From the NCBI GenBank assembly GCA_045536025.1, contig JAZSMT010000006.1:1-35751 (forward strand): a stretch of DNA of 35,751 nucleotides, in the 5' to 3' direction. A program made the translations under genes and the position numbers. Below the pieces are notes generated by a model, which saw only the letters and a list, made by a program, of their open reading frames with translations, was not told the DNA's origin and ran no database searches. Source of the stretch: HGM11412 sp045536025 (GTDB taxonomy: Bacteria > Bacillota > Clostridia > Christensenellales > Borkfalkiaceae). Shown piece by piece: positions 14,365 through 21,637 of the stretch (within the stretch, counting starts at the first letter, position 1; each line of letters starts with the position of its first letter).

Positions 14365-15492
14365 TTACACCTTTTGTTTTGGCGGATTTCCGTACACCGA
14401 ATAATAGTTGCACTCTAATTTTCCATTGTAAATTTTACGCTTTTTATCGGCTTTTTTACCAAACAATCTCTCAAAATCACTAACGGGCGTTATGGTAAAT
14501 GCCGACCAGTTATCAAGAGATTTATACACTTTACCAAACGCTCTATACAAAGATACTATCTCGCCCCTACTCATAAGCCTTTCGCCATACGGTGGGTTTG
14601 TAACGATAACGCCGTAGCTCTCGCTAGATACAAAATCTTTCATATCTTTAACTTGTATTTCAACAGCGTCCGTAACCCCAGCTTTTTTTGCGTGAGCTTT
14701 AGCAAGTTTTACTTGATTTTCGTCTATATCGTAACCAAATATTTTAACATTTTCAATCTTTACAATTTTTGACTTTGCCTCGTTTATCATTTCTTGATAA
14801 AAGGAGGTGTCAAACTTTTCAAAATGCAAAAAGTCAAAATCACGATTTATTCCAGATGGAATATTTTTTGCAATTAAACCCGCCTCAATAACGAAAGTTC
14901 CACTACCGCAAAACGGGTCTACAAGTATCTTAGATTTATTCCAAATAGATAAATAAAGTAAGCAAGCGGCAACGTTTTCTTTAATGGGGGCTTCGCTTGA
15001 GTGTGTCTTATACCCCCTTTTGTGTAGCGATTCGCCAGAGGTGTTAAGATACACGGTAACGTAATCGTGCCTGATTGAAATTTCTATCTTATGCTCAAAA
15101 CCCGTTTCTAAAATTTTTGACTTGTATTTTTGTTCAAGCCTTTTACAAATTGCCTTTTTAGAAACTGAAGATACTGCTTGAATAGAATTTAGTTTGCTTT
15201 CAAAAATCGACGATAAAACCGTAATTTTTGAAGATTTACCGATATAATTTTCAAAATCTAATAATGCTAAATTATCAAACAATTCATCAAAATCGGTCGC
15301 TTTAAAACTACCTAAATTTATATAAACTCTGCTAGCAGTTCTCATATACAAATTGAGTTTTGCAACGGTTAAAATATCGCCGTCAACCGTCAACTTACCG
15401 TTGAGCGCTTGACAGTTTTGACCTATTAAGTTATATAATTCTCTTTTTACAACGCCCTCCAAACCAGACGGCGCCGTCACCGTAATTTTCAT
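14365..15492 (-). CDS. THUMP-domain class I RNA methyltransferase (RlmL/YpsC-like)
   Basis: A 375-residue protein with an N-terminal THUMP RNA-binding domain (about residues 1-155) and a C-terminal Rossmann methyltransferase domain. SAM-binding DPFCGSGTFVIEAG and the N-methylation motif NPPYGERL are clear, which is the pattern of guanine-N2 RNA methyltransferases such as RlmL N-terminal half and B. subtilis YpsC. The likely target is a 23S rRNA guanine, inferred only from the family. Its start (15492) shares one base with the stop of the yraN-like gene. It is the last gene of the 14 kb block. Confidence 0.88.
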   Translation of the reverse strand: MKITVTAPSGLEGVVKRELYNLIGQNCQALNGKLTVDGDILTVAKLNLYMRTASRVYINLGSFKATDFDELFDNLALLDFENYIGKSSKITVLSSIFESKLNSIQAVSSVSKKAICKRLEQKYKSKILETGFEHKIEISIRHDYVTVYLNTSGESLHKRGYKTHSSEAPIKENVAACLLYLSIWNKSKILVDPFCGSGTFVIEAGLIAKNIPSGINRDFDFLHFEKFDTSFYQEMINEAKSKIVKIENVKIFGYDIDENQVKLAKAHAKKAGVTDAVEIQVKDMKDFVSSESYGVIVTNPPYGERLMSRGEIVSLYRAFGKVYKSLDNWSAFTITPVSDFERLFGKKADKKRKIYNGKLECNYYSVYGNPPKQKV

Positions 15493-15851
15493 TAAAATGC
15501 GTCCGTAATTAAATTGATTAAATCGCCCATTACCTCAACTACCGCGAAGGAAATTTCAACGTCGTCAAGATTATTAGTGGTTAAATAATAGCTGGCAATT
15601 TGCCTATATTTATTTTGTTTTTTGTTGTCAACCGCTTGCGCGGGCGTACCAAACTTGTTTGACGAGCGCGTTTTAACCTCGGCAAACACTAAAACGCCGT
15701 TTTTAGCGCAAACGATATCCGCCTCGCCAAACGGTGTTACGTAGTTAGTTTTAATAATCTTATAACCTAGTTTTTTAAGGTGATTTTCTGCTATTTTTTC
15801 GCCTTTTATCCCCAAAAATTTTTTATAAAGGTTTTTCTGTGTATCGAGCAA
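15492..15851 (-). CDS. YraN/UPF0102 family nuclease-fold protein
   Basis: A 119-residue member of the UPF0102 family, with GEKIAENHLKKLGYKI, TPFGEADIVCAKNGVLVFAEVKTRSS (Holliday-junction-resolvase-like E...D...EVK motif) and VDNKKQNKYRQIASYYL. The function is not established. The start is TTG at 15851, chosen because AAGGAG lies 8 bases upstream; it overlaps the end of rnhB by 46 bp. rnhB-yraN adjacency is common in bacteria. Confidence 0.88.
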   Translation of the reverse strand: MLDTQKNLYKKFLGIKGEKIAENHLKKLGYKIIKTNYVTPFGEADIVCAKNGVLVFAEVKTRSSNKFGTPAQAVDNKKQNKYRQIASYYLTTNNLDDVEISFAVVEVMGDLINLITDAF

Positions 15852-16414
15852 GGACCTATCTCCTTAATTTTTTCAATATGCTCTTTAGTGCCGTAACCGC
15901 TATTTCTTTCAAAGCCGTAGCCAGGGTATTGTTCGCCGTATTTTTTCATAAGCCTATCACGGTAAACTTTTGCTAAGATTGACGCAGCGCCAATCGTGTA
16001 GCTTTTAAGATCGCCTTTTATTATAGGCTCTACCATATACGGAAGGTCTAGCTTAACAGCATCAACCAAAACGACGTCTGGCTGAACGCTTAAAGTTAAA
16101 ACTGCGTTTTTCATACACTTTTTAGTAGCTTCTAAAATGTTAATTTCGTCAATTTCCTCGGGCGAAATTTCATAAATACTATAAGCTACTGCGTTTTCAA
16201 TAATTTTGTCGTATAAAAGCTCCCTCTTTTTTTCAGAGAGTTTTTTACTGTCGTCTATCCCTTCGATAATATTTGATAAATCCATAATTACCGACGCGCA
16301 AACGACTGGACCTGCAAGCGGGCCTCTACCCACCTCGTCAACCCCTGCAATATATCTACACCCTAAATTTAGGTGTTTGTTTTCAAATTCAAGCTTTGGT
16401 ATATATTTTTTCAT
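15806..16414 (-). CDS. rnhB: Ribonuclease HII
   Basis: A 202-residue RNase HII that nicks DNA at misincorporated ribonucleotides and degrades RNA-DNA hybrids. The catalytic signature GVDEVGRGPLAGPVV begins near residue 24. Acidic residues follow in VVLVDAVKLDLP and KVYRDRLM, and the C-terminal Gly-Tyr and His motifs YPGYGFERNSGYGT and SIHRKTF are present. It starts one base after rbgA ends and overlaps the yraN-like gene downstream. rbgA-rnhB is the Bacillus order. Confidence 0.95.
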   Translation of the reverse strand: MKKYIPKLEFENKHLNLGCRYIAGVDEVGRGPLAGPVVCASVIMDLSNIIEGIDDSKKLSEKKRELLYDKIIENAVAYSIYEISPEEIDEINILEATKKCMKNAVLTLSVQPDVVLVDAVKLDLPYMVEPIIKGDLKSYTIGAASILAKVYRDRLMKKYGEQYPGYGFERNSGYGTKEHIEKIKEIGPCSIHRKTFIKNFWG

Positions 16415-16415
16415 T

Positions 16416-17246
16416 TCAGTTAAAGTAAATCTTTCCGAGCTTACCCTTTCTTAAATCGCTGATTATAAGTTTTGAAGCCCTTTCATCGTCGACCTCGCCA
16501 CCTTTTTTGATAGCTCCTCTAGCGACTGCTATTTTATTAAAAATTTCATAAGGCTCGTTGCCGTCTGTTAAAATTTTATAAACGTTGTTTATAACGCCGT
16601 TATAATTTTGTTGAAGATAGGCTATAAGCTCAACCGCAAGTTCTGTAAAATCAACGATTTCATCATTAATCGAGCCGATAAAGGCAAGGTATTTTGCAAG
16701 CGTTTGATTTTCAAACGACGGTGGCGTCGTTCCGGGGGTGTCAAGAAGCTCTAAGTCCTTAACCCTTACCCATTGTTTATCTTTGGTAACGCCTGCTTTA
16801 TCGCCAGTTTTTGCACGCTTGCTACCGCATAATAGATTAATAATAGTTGACTTTCCCGTATTAGGAATACCTGCAACCATAACCCTAAGCGGTTTTTTAA
16901 CGCCTTTTTGCTCGTATCTTTTTTTAACGTCATATAGCGCTTGAGCAATTGCGTTATAAACCTTTACAGCACTTTTTTCACTAGTAGCTACAACGCTTAC
17001 TACCCTTTTACCCTCTTTAACAAACTCGCTTTCAGCTTTTTTTATGTCCTCAGCCGACACGAGGTCACTTTTGTTAAGGGCGTAAACGACGGGCTTATTC
17101 CCAAACACCGAACTCAGCTTTTTATTAAGGCACGCAAAAGGCGCTCTAGCATCTAGAACCATAACGATTCCATCGCAGAGCTTAACTTCTTGTTCCATCA
17201 TTCTAAGTGCTTTGGTCATATGACCGGGAAACCATTGTAAAAACAT
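16416..17246 (-). CDS. rbgA: Ribosome biogenesis GTPase (RbgA/YlqF)
   Basis: A 276-residue circularly permuted GTPase needed for late 50S assembly. The N-terminal FPGHMTKALRMM precedes permuted motifs: G4 NKSD, then G1 GIPNTGKST, then G3 DTPGT. A C-terminal helical domain follows. The start at 17246 (MFLQWFPGHM) is preferred to an upstream ATG 15 codons earlier because it matches the family and lies one base from the trmD stop, suggesting translational coupling; the ribosome site is weak (GAG). Confidence 0.94.
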   Translation of the reverse strand: MFLQWFPGHMTKALRMMEQEVKLCDGIVMVLDARAPFACLNKKLSSVFGNKPVVYALNKSDLVSAEDIKKAESEFVKEGKRVVSVVATSEKSAVKVYNAIAQALYDVKKRYEQKGVKKPLRVMVAGIPNTGKSTIINLLCGSKRAKTGDKAGVTKDKQWVRVKDLELLDTPGTTPPSFENQTLAKYLAFIGSINDEIVDFTELAVELIAYLQQNYNGVINNVYKILTDGNEPYEIFNKIAVARGAIKKGGEVDDERASKLIISDLRKGKLGKIYFN

Positions 17247-17247
17247 A

Positions 17248-17916
17248 TTATTTCTCGAGTAAATCGGGGCGCTTTTGCTTAGTAATTTCAAGCGATTTTT
17301 GCTTGCGCCATTTATCTACCTCGGCGTGATTGCCAGATAGCAAAATTTCAGGCACTTTTTCACCCATAAATTCTTGTGGGCGTGTGTATTGCGGATACTC
17401 AAGCAACCCTCCAGTAAAACTCTCTTCCGAAAGAGATTGAGTGGCAATAACGCCGTCAACGTATCTTGAAACGGCGTCTACCATAACCATTGAGGGAAGC
17501 TCGCCACCCGTTAACACGTAATCGCCTATTGATATTTCACGGTCGATACAAAGGTCTATTATCCTTTCGTCAATACCCTCGTAATGACCGCACAAAATAA
17601 CTATATGATTATAGTTAATAAGTTCTTTTACAGTATCTTGCGAAAAGCGCTCGCCTCGTGGCGAAGTGTAAATTCTAAGCGCTTGCCTATCGGGGTCTAC
17701 TGCTCGTATCGCATCGTAAATGGGCTGTGGCATCATTACCATACCAGCGCCACCACCAAAGGGATAATCGTCGCACTTTTTATGCTTATCAGTAGAATAA
17801 TCGCGAATATTTAAAACGTTAATCTCTATTTTACCTGCTTTTTGCGCCCTTCCTATTATACTTTCGTAAAGGGGTGCAAACATTTCAGGAAAAAGCGTTA
17901 AAATGTCAATTTTCAT
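17248..17916 (-). CDS. trmD: tRNA (guanine-N1)-methyltransferase
   Basis: A 222-residue SPOUT (trefoil-knot) enzyme that makes m1G37 in tRNAs and so prevents frameshifting. Seen are DYPFGGGAGMVMMPQP, the knot loops LCGHYEGIDERI and SIGDYVLTGGELP, and the C-terminal EVDKWRKQKSLEITKQKRPDLL. It overlaps the end of rimM by 11 bp and runs straight into rbgA. Length is slightly short of the usual 240 but no core motif is missing. Confidence 0.96.
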   Translation of the reverse strand: MKIDILTLFPEMFAPLYESIIGRAQKAGKIEINVLNIRDYSTDKHKKCDDYPFGGGAGMVMMPQPIYDAIRAVDPDRQALRIYTSPRGERFSQDTVKELINYNHIVILCGHYEGIDERIIDLCIDREISIGDYVLTGGELPSMVMVDAVSRYVDGVIATQSLSEESFTGGLLEYPQYTRPQEFMGEKVPEILLSGNHAEVDKWRKQKSLEITKQKRPDLLEK

Positions 17917-18412
17917 AAAAGATTACCCCGTCTAGCTTATCCTTTTCAACGTAGAGTTCGCCTCTTTCAAAATCAAATTCGATATAAAGCGATTTTAAAA
18001 AGGGGAAATATGCTTTTTTACCGTTACTAAGGCTTATTTCAAACATATCTACGCTTGACTGAATTACGTCGGATAACGCACCTATTGCCTCACCGCCTAC
18101 AACTACTTTTAAGCCTATTAAATCAGCGATAAAAAAGTCGTTTTCGTCTTTATTTATCGAAGATTTTTCAGCGTAAAAGGTAACGTCACGATAAAGCTCG
18201 GCGTCGTTTCGAGTTGCTATATTTTTAATCGACAAAAAGGCGAAACCGCTAAACGCGTCTTTCACCTTAATAACGTCGTAAACCTTACCCGATTTGTCGT
18301 AAAGTTTTTTAATTGACTTTACGCTATCAAATCCGTCGGCAAGTATTTTGGCTTTTAATTCGCCTTTAATTCCCTGTGGTTTTACCACGGTAAAACAAGC
18401 AAGTTTTTCCAT
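17906..18412 (-). CDS. rimM: 16S rRNA processing protein RimM
   Basis: A 168-residue 30S-maturation factor that binds S19. The N-terminal RimM domain begins LACFTVVKPQGIKGELKAK, and a PRC-barrel domain follows (about residues 95-165) with DLIGLKVVVGGEAIGAL and KKAYFPFLKSLYIEFDFERG. It sits between khpA (19 bp) and trmD (11-bp overlap) in the normal order. Confidence 0.94.
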   Translation of the reverse strand: MEKLACFTVVKPQGIKGELKAKILADGFDSVKSIKKLYDKSGKVYDVIKVKDAFSGFAFLSIKNIATRNDAELYRDVTFYAEKSSINKDENDFFIADLIGLKVVVGGEAIGALSDVIQSSVDMFEISLSNGKKAYFPFLKSLYIEFDFERGELYVEKDKLDGVIFYEN

Positions 18413-18431
18413 AAAAGATGAGAGAAATTTA

Positions 18432-18674
18432 TTAAATTTCTCCCTTAGACTTAATTTCTACGTTATACTTTTTGCCTTCTTTAACGCTGAGCGAACGAAC
18501 GATTGTGCGAAGAGCTTTTGCAAGCTTGCCTTGACGGCCTATTACCTTTCCCATATCGCTCTCGTCAAGAACTATCGTAACGTCAACGACGTTGCCGTTT
18601 TCATTAACGATATACTCGATTTCGTCCTGCTTTTCGGCAAAACGGTTAACGATGTATTTTATAGTATCGAGCAT
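18432..18674 (-). CDS. khpA: KH-domain RNA-binding protein KhpA (YlqC)
   Basis: An 80-residue single KH domain. The GxxG loop is GRQG within MGKVIGRQGKLAKALRTIVR. KhpA partners with KhpB/EloR in Gram-positives to bind RNA and tune cell division and wall growth. It lies 13 bp after rpsP and 19 bp before rimM, as in most Bacillota. Confidence 0.95.
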   Translation of the reverse strand: MLDTIKYIVNRFAEKQDEIEYIVNENGNVVDVTIVLDESDMGKVIGRQGKLAKALRTIVRSLSVKEGKKYNVEIKSKGEI

Positions 18675-18687
18675 TTTACACCTTTAA

Positions 18688-18984
18688 TTATTTCTTTTTC
18701 TTTTTAGGGTTGGTCTTAGCGGGCGAAAGCTTTTCAGATTTTTCAATAACGCCTGCTTTTACTAAAATGTTTTTAACAGTTTCGGTGGGTTGAACGCCGT
18801 TTGCAATCCATTTTTTAGCCTTTTCAACGTCAACTACTACTTCTGCAGGGTCGGTATTGGGGTTGTAATGACCGATTTTCTCGATGTACTTACCGTCTCT
18901 TGCTACTCTTGAATCAACTACAACTATTCTGTATAAAGCGTTACCCTTATCACCAAGTCTTGTCAATCTCATTTTTACTGCCAT
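18688..18984 (-). CDS. rpsP: 30S ribosomal protein S16
   Basis: A 98-residue S16 with KMRLTRLGDKGNALYRIVVV at the N-terminus and IEKIGHYNPNTDP in the middle, ending in a lysine-rich tail. GGAGG stands 6 bases before the ATG. It lies between ffh (59-bp gap) and khpA. Confidence 0.97.
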   Translation of the reverse strand: MAVKMRLTRLGDKGNALYRIVVVDSRVARDGKYIEKIGHYNPNTDPAEVVVDVEKAKKWIANGVQPTETVKNILVKAGVIEKSEKLSPAKTNPKKKKK

Positions 18985-19043
18985 AATTTTAATCCTCCGT
19001 TAAAATAATTATCTTATTATAATCACGCATTACGCGTTTTTAC

Positions 19044-20372
19044 TTACATAAAAGGAAATCTCTTTTTGCCGTTTTTAAACTGCTTCATAAGCATTTTAGT
19101 TTGGTCGAACTGCTTAATTAATTGATTGATTTCCTGAACGGTAGTGCCACTACCAGCCGCAATTCTATTTTTTCTTGAATAATTGAGAATTGACGGGTCT
19201 TTTCTTTCTTTTTTAGTCATTGAGTAAATTATCGCTTTGTTGCGCTCAATTTTACTCTCGTCAATATCGCCAGCTTTTATATTCTTGAGTTTACCCATAC
19301 CCATTCCTGGGAGCATATTCATTATATCGCCTACACCGCCCATCTTCTTTATCATATCGAACTGCTCAAGGTAATCTTCTAAAGTGAAAGAATTTTCTTT
19401 CAACTTCTTTTCAAGCTTTTTAGCATCCTCTTCCGTGATTGCCTCTTGCGCTTTTTCGATAAGCGACATCACGTCGCCCATACCGAGTATGCGCTTTGCC
19501 ATACGGTCGGGATAGAAAGGCTCTAAATCGCCAAGCTTTTCGCCAACGCTTGAAAACTTAATAGGTTTTCCCGTTACCGCTTTTACAGATAAGCACGCAC
19601 CGCCTCTCGTATCGCCGTCAAGCTTGGTTAAAACGCAACCTGTAATTTCAAGTTTTTCGTTAAACGATTTAGCCACGTTAACCGCGTCTTGACCAGTCAT
19701 TGAGTCAATAGTTAAAAGAATTTCAGTAGGCTTTACTTTTGAAGAGATATTGATAAGCTCTTGCATAAGCTCTTCGTCGACATGAAGTCTACCAGCCGTA
19801 TCTATAATAACGGTATCAAAGCCGTATTGCTTAGCGTATTTAACTGCATTTTCTGCGATAGAAACGGGGTTTTTAGTGCCTTGTTCAAAAACTTCAACAC
19901 CTGCTTGAGAGCCAACTACTTTCAACTGATTTATTGCCGCAGGGCGGTAGATATCGCACGCAACTAAAAGTGGTTTTTTGCCCGATTTTTTAAGATGCAA
20001 GGCAAGCTTTCCTGATAAGGTTGTTTTACCTGCGCCTTGCAAACCGCACATCATAATAACGGTTGGCGGTTCGCTTGAAACAAGAAGCTTTGAGTTAGTG
20101 CTACCCATAAGCTCGGTAAGCTCTTCAGACACGATTTTAATAACTTGTTGAGTTGGACTTAAGCTTTTTAATACCGACTGCCCAAGCGCCTTTTCGCTAA
20201 CATTTCTAACAAAGTCTTTTGCAACGAGTAAGTTAACGTCAGCCTCAAGTAAAGCTATTCGTATCTCACGCATAGCCTGCTTGATTTCAAGCTCGGTAAG
20301 CGTTCCGCGCTTAGTAAGTTTTGTAAAAACGTGATTAAGTTTTTCACTTAATCCGCTGAAAACGTTAGCCAT
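19044..20372 (-). CDS. ffh: Signal recognition particle protein Ffh (SRP54)
   Basis: A 442-residue SRP GTPase that binds signal sequences and 4.5S RNA and delivers ribosomes to FtsY. N domain at residues 1-85; G domain with P-loop GLQGAGKTTLSGKLA near 108, DTAGRLHVDEELM near 188 and TKLDGDTRGG; methionine-rich M domain from about 300 (MLPGMGMGKLKN, and MTKKERKDPSILNYSRKNRIAAGSGT). It begins one base after ylxM ends. No 4.5S RNA gene is in the window. Confidence 0.97.
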   Translation of the reverse strand: MANVFSGLSEKLNHVFTKLTKRGTLTELEIKQAMREIRIALLEADVNLLVAKDFVRNVSEKALGQSVLKSLSPTQQVIKIVSEELTELMGSTNSKLLVSSEPPTVIMMCGLQGAGKTTLSGKLALHLKKSGKKPLLVACDIYRPAAINQLKVVGSQAGVEVFEQGTKNPVSIAENAVKYAKQYGFDTVIIDTAGRLHVDEELMQELINISSKVKPTEILLTIDSMTGQDAVNVAKSFNEKLEITGCVLTKLDGDTRGGACLSVKAVTGKPIKFSSVGEKLGDLEPFYPDRMAKRILGMGDVMSLIEKAQEAITEEDAKKLEKKLKENSFTLEDYLEQFDMIKKMGGVGDIMNMLPGMGMGKLKNIKAGDIDESKIERNKAIIYSMTKKERKDPSILNYSRKNRIAAGSGTTVQEINQLIKQFDQTKMLMKQFKNGKKRFPFM

Positions 20373-20373
20373 T

Positions 20374-20670
20374 TTACTCCTCTATAATCTTTGAAATCTC
20401 GCTTTTAATATCGCCGTCAGTCAACGATTGTTGTAATTTTATAAGTCGACGCTTTTTCTCAAGTAACTTAAGCTTGCTTTCATAACCAAGCAATATCTCT
20501 TTCGTTTTATTTATAGTATCGCTAACTCCTTGACGGGAAATATTTTTAATCTCTGAAATCTCGCCGAGCGATAAGTCACACTCTATATGAAGAGAAAAAA
20601 CGTCCGCCTGTTTTTTGGTGAGCAAGCTTTTATATATAGAAAAAAGCTCTAAATAGTCGAAATTAACCAT
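20374..20670 (-). CDS. ylxM: YlxM-family putative HTH regulator of the SRP operon
   Basis: A 98-residue sigma70 region 4-like helix-turn-helix protein: LFSIYKSLLTKKQADVFSLH, then SLGEISEIKNISRQGVSDTI. YlxM-family proteins are encoded next to ffh and affect SRP function in streptococci. No Shine-Dalgarno precedes the ATG, and the -10 box of its promoter ends only 11 bases upstream, so the message should be leaderless or nearly so. The ATG at 20670 is the only early Met. Confidence 0.9.
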   Translation of the reverse strand: MVNFDYLELFSIYKSLLTKKQADVFSLHIECDLSLGEISEIKNISRQGVSDTINKTKEILLGYESKLKLLEKKRRLIKLQQSLTDGDIKSEISKIIEE

Positions 20671-20681
20671 AATTTACACTA

Positions 20682-20710
20682 ATTATACACGAACAAAAAC
20701 AAAGTGTCAA
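20682..20710 (-). promoter_or_regulatory. Consensus promoter of ylxM-ffh, giving a near-leaderless mRNA
   Basis: Minus-strand TTGACA (20705-20710) and TATAAT (20682-20687), spacer 17 bp, perfect consensus hexamers. The -10 box ends 11 bases before the ylxM ATG, so the leader would be about 5 nt. The -35 box lies inside the 3' arm of the ftsY terminator stem. Confidence 0.8.
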
Positions 20711-20729
20711 GCATTTTTACTTGACACTT
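20696..20729 (-). terminator. ftsY terminator
   Basis: Perfect 10-bp stem AAGTGTCAAG / CTTGACACTT (20702-20711, 20720-20729), followed on the minus strand by TGTTTTTG. It ends the plsX-ftsY group 12 bp after the ftsY stop. Confidence 0.8.
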
Positions 20730-20740
20730 GCTGTTTTTTA

Positions 20741-21637
20741 TTAAAATAAATTGTCGATAAACTCTTCGAGGTTAAACCTTTCGATATCGTCAAGCTTTTC
20801 GCCAACACCAACGAAGGCAACGGGTACGCCCTTTTCGGCTATCATTGAGGTTACGAAACCACCTTTTGCAGTTCCGTCAAGCTTTGTTAAAACTATACCG
20901 TCAATACCTACTGCCTCGTCAAACGTTTGAACTTGACTTGCAGCGTTTTGCCCTGTAGTTGCGTCTAAAACGATAAACTTAACAAAATCGGCATTAGGAT
21001 ACTCTCTTTCAACTACACGGCTCATCTTTTTAAGCTCTTCCATAAGGTTAGCTTTTACGTGAAGTCTACCAGCCGTATCAATAATCAACACGTCCGTTTT
21101 CTTAGCGGTTACCGAAGAAATTGCGTCGTAAACAACGGCTGAGGGGTCTGCACCTTCAGCGTGTTTAATAATTCTAACGTCAGCGCGCGTAGCCCACTCG
21201 GTAAGCTGGTCGCTAGCGGCAGCCCTAAAGGTATCAGCGGCTGCCAAAGTTACCGATTTTCCTTGCTTTTTATAATAGTTTGCAAGTTTACCTATAGTCG
21301 TAGTTTTGCCAACGCCGTTAACGCCAACCATCATAATAACGAGAGGATACTCGTTATCAAACTCTTCAACCTCTTCACACGCTGATATAATCGCAGATTT
21401 AAGTGATGATTTAACGTAATCTTTATCTTTTACACTACCCTCTATCATATCTTCACGAAGTTTATCAACGATATCCATCGCAAATGATACGCTCATATCA
21501 GAGGCAATAAGCGCGTCAAGCAGTTCGTCGTAAAACTCTTCGCCGATACGGTCAATTGAAAATAAGCGTGCAAAAGTATCGGATATTTTATCTTTAGTTT
21601 TTTTAAGCGAATTTGCTATTTTTGAAAATATTCCCAT
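20741..21637 (-). CDS. ftsY: Signal recognition particle receptor FtsY
   Basis: A 298-residue SRP receptor GTPase. N domain at residues 1-90; P-loop GVNGVGKTTTIGKLA near 106; DTAGRLHVKANLM near 188; TKLDGTAKGG near 255; ends VGVGEKLDDIERF. It lacks the long acidic N-terminal A domain of E. coli FtsY, as in most Gram-positives. Its first base is shared with the end of smc, so the two are translationally coupled. A terminator and a new promoter separate it from ylxM-ffh. Confidence 0.97.
   Translation of the reverse strand: MGIFSKIANSLKKTKDKISDTFARLFSIDRIGEEFYDELLDALIASDMSVSFAMDIVDKLREDMIEGSVKDKDYVKSSLKSAIISACEEVEEFDNEYPLVIMMVGVNGVGKTTTIGKLANYYKKQGKSVTLAAADTFRAAASDQLTEWATRADVRIIKHAEGADPSAVVYDAISSVTAKKTDVLIIDTAGRLHVKANLMEELKKMSRVVEREYPNADFVKFIVLDATTGQNAASQVQTFDEAVGIDGIVLTKLDGTAKGGFVTSMIAEKGVPVAFVGVGEKLDDIERFNLEEFIDNLF

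Noticed and set aside
18985..19043. 4.5S SRP RNA gene next to ffh
   Set aside because: The gap is only 59 bp and lacks the GGAA-tetraloop hairpin.
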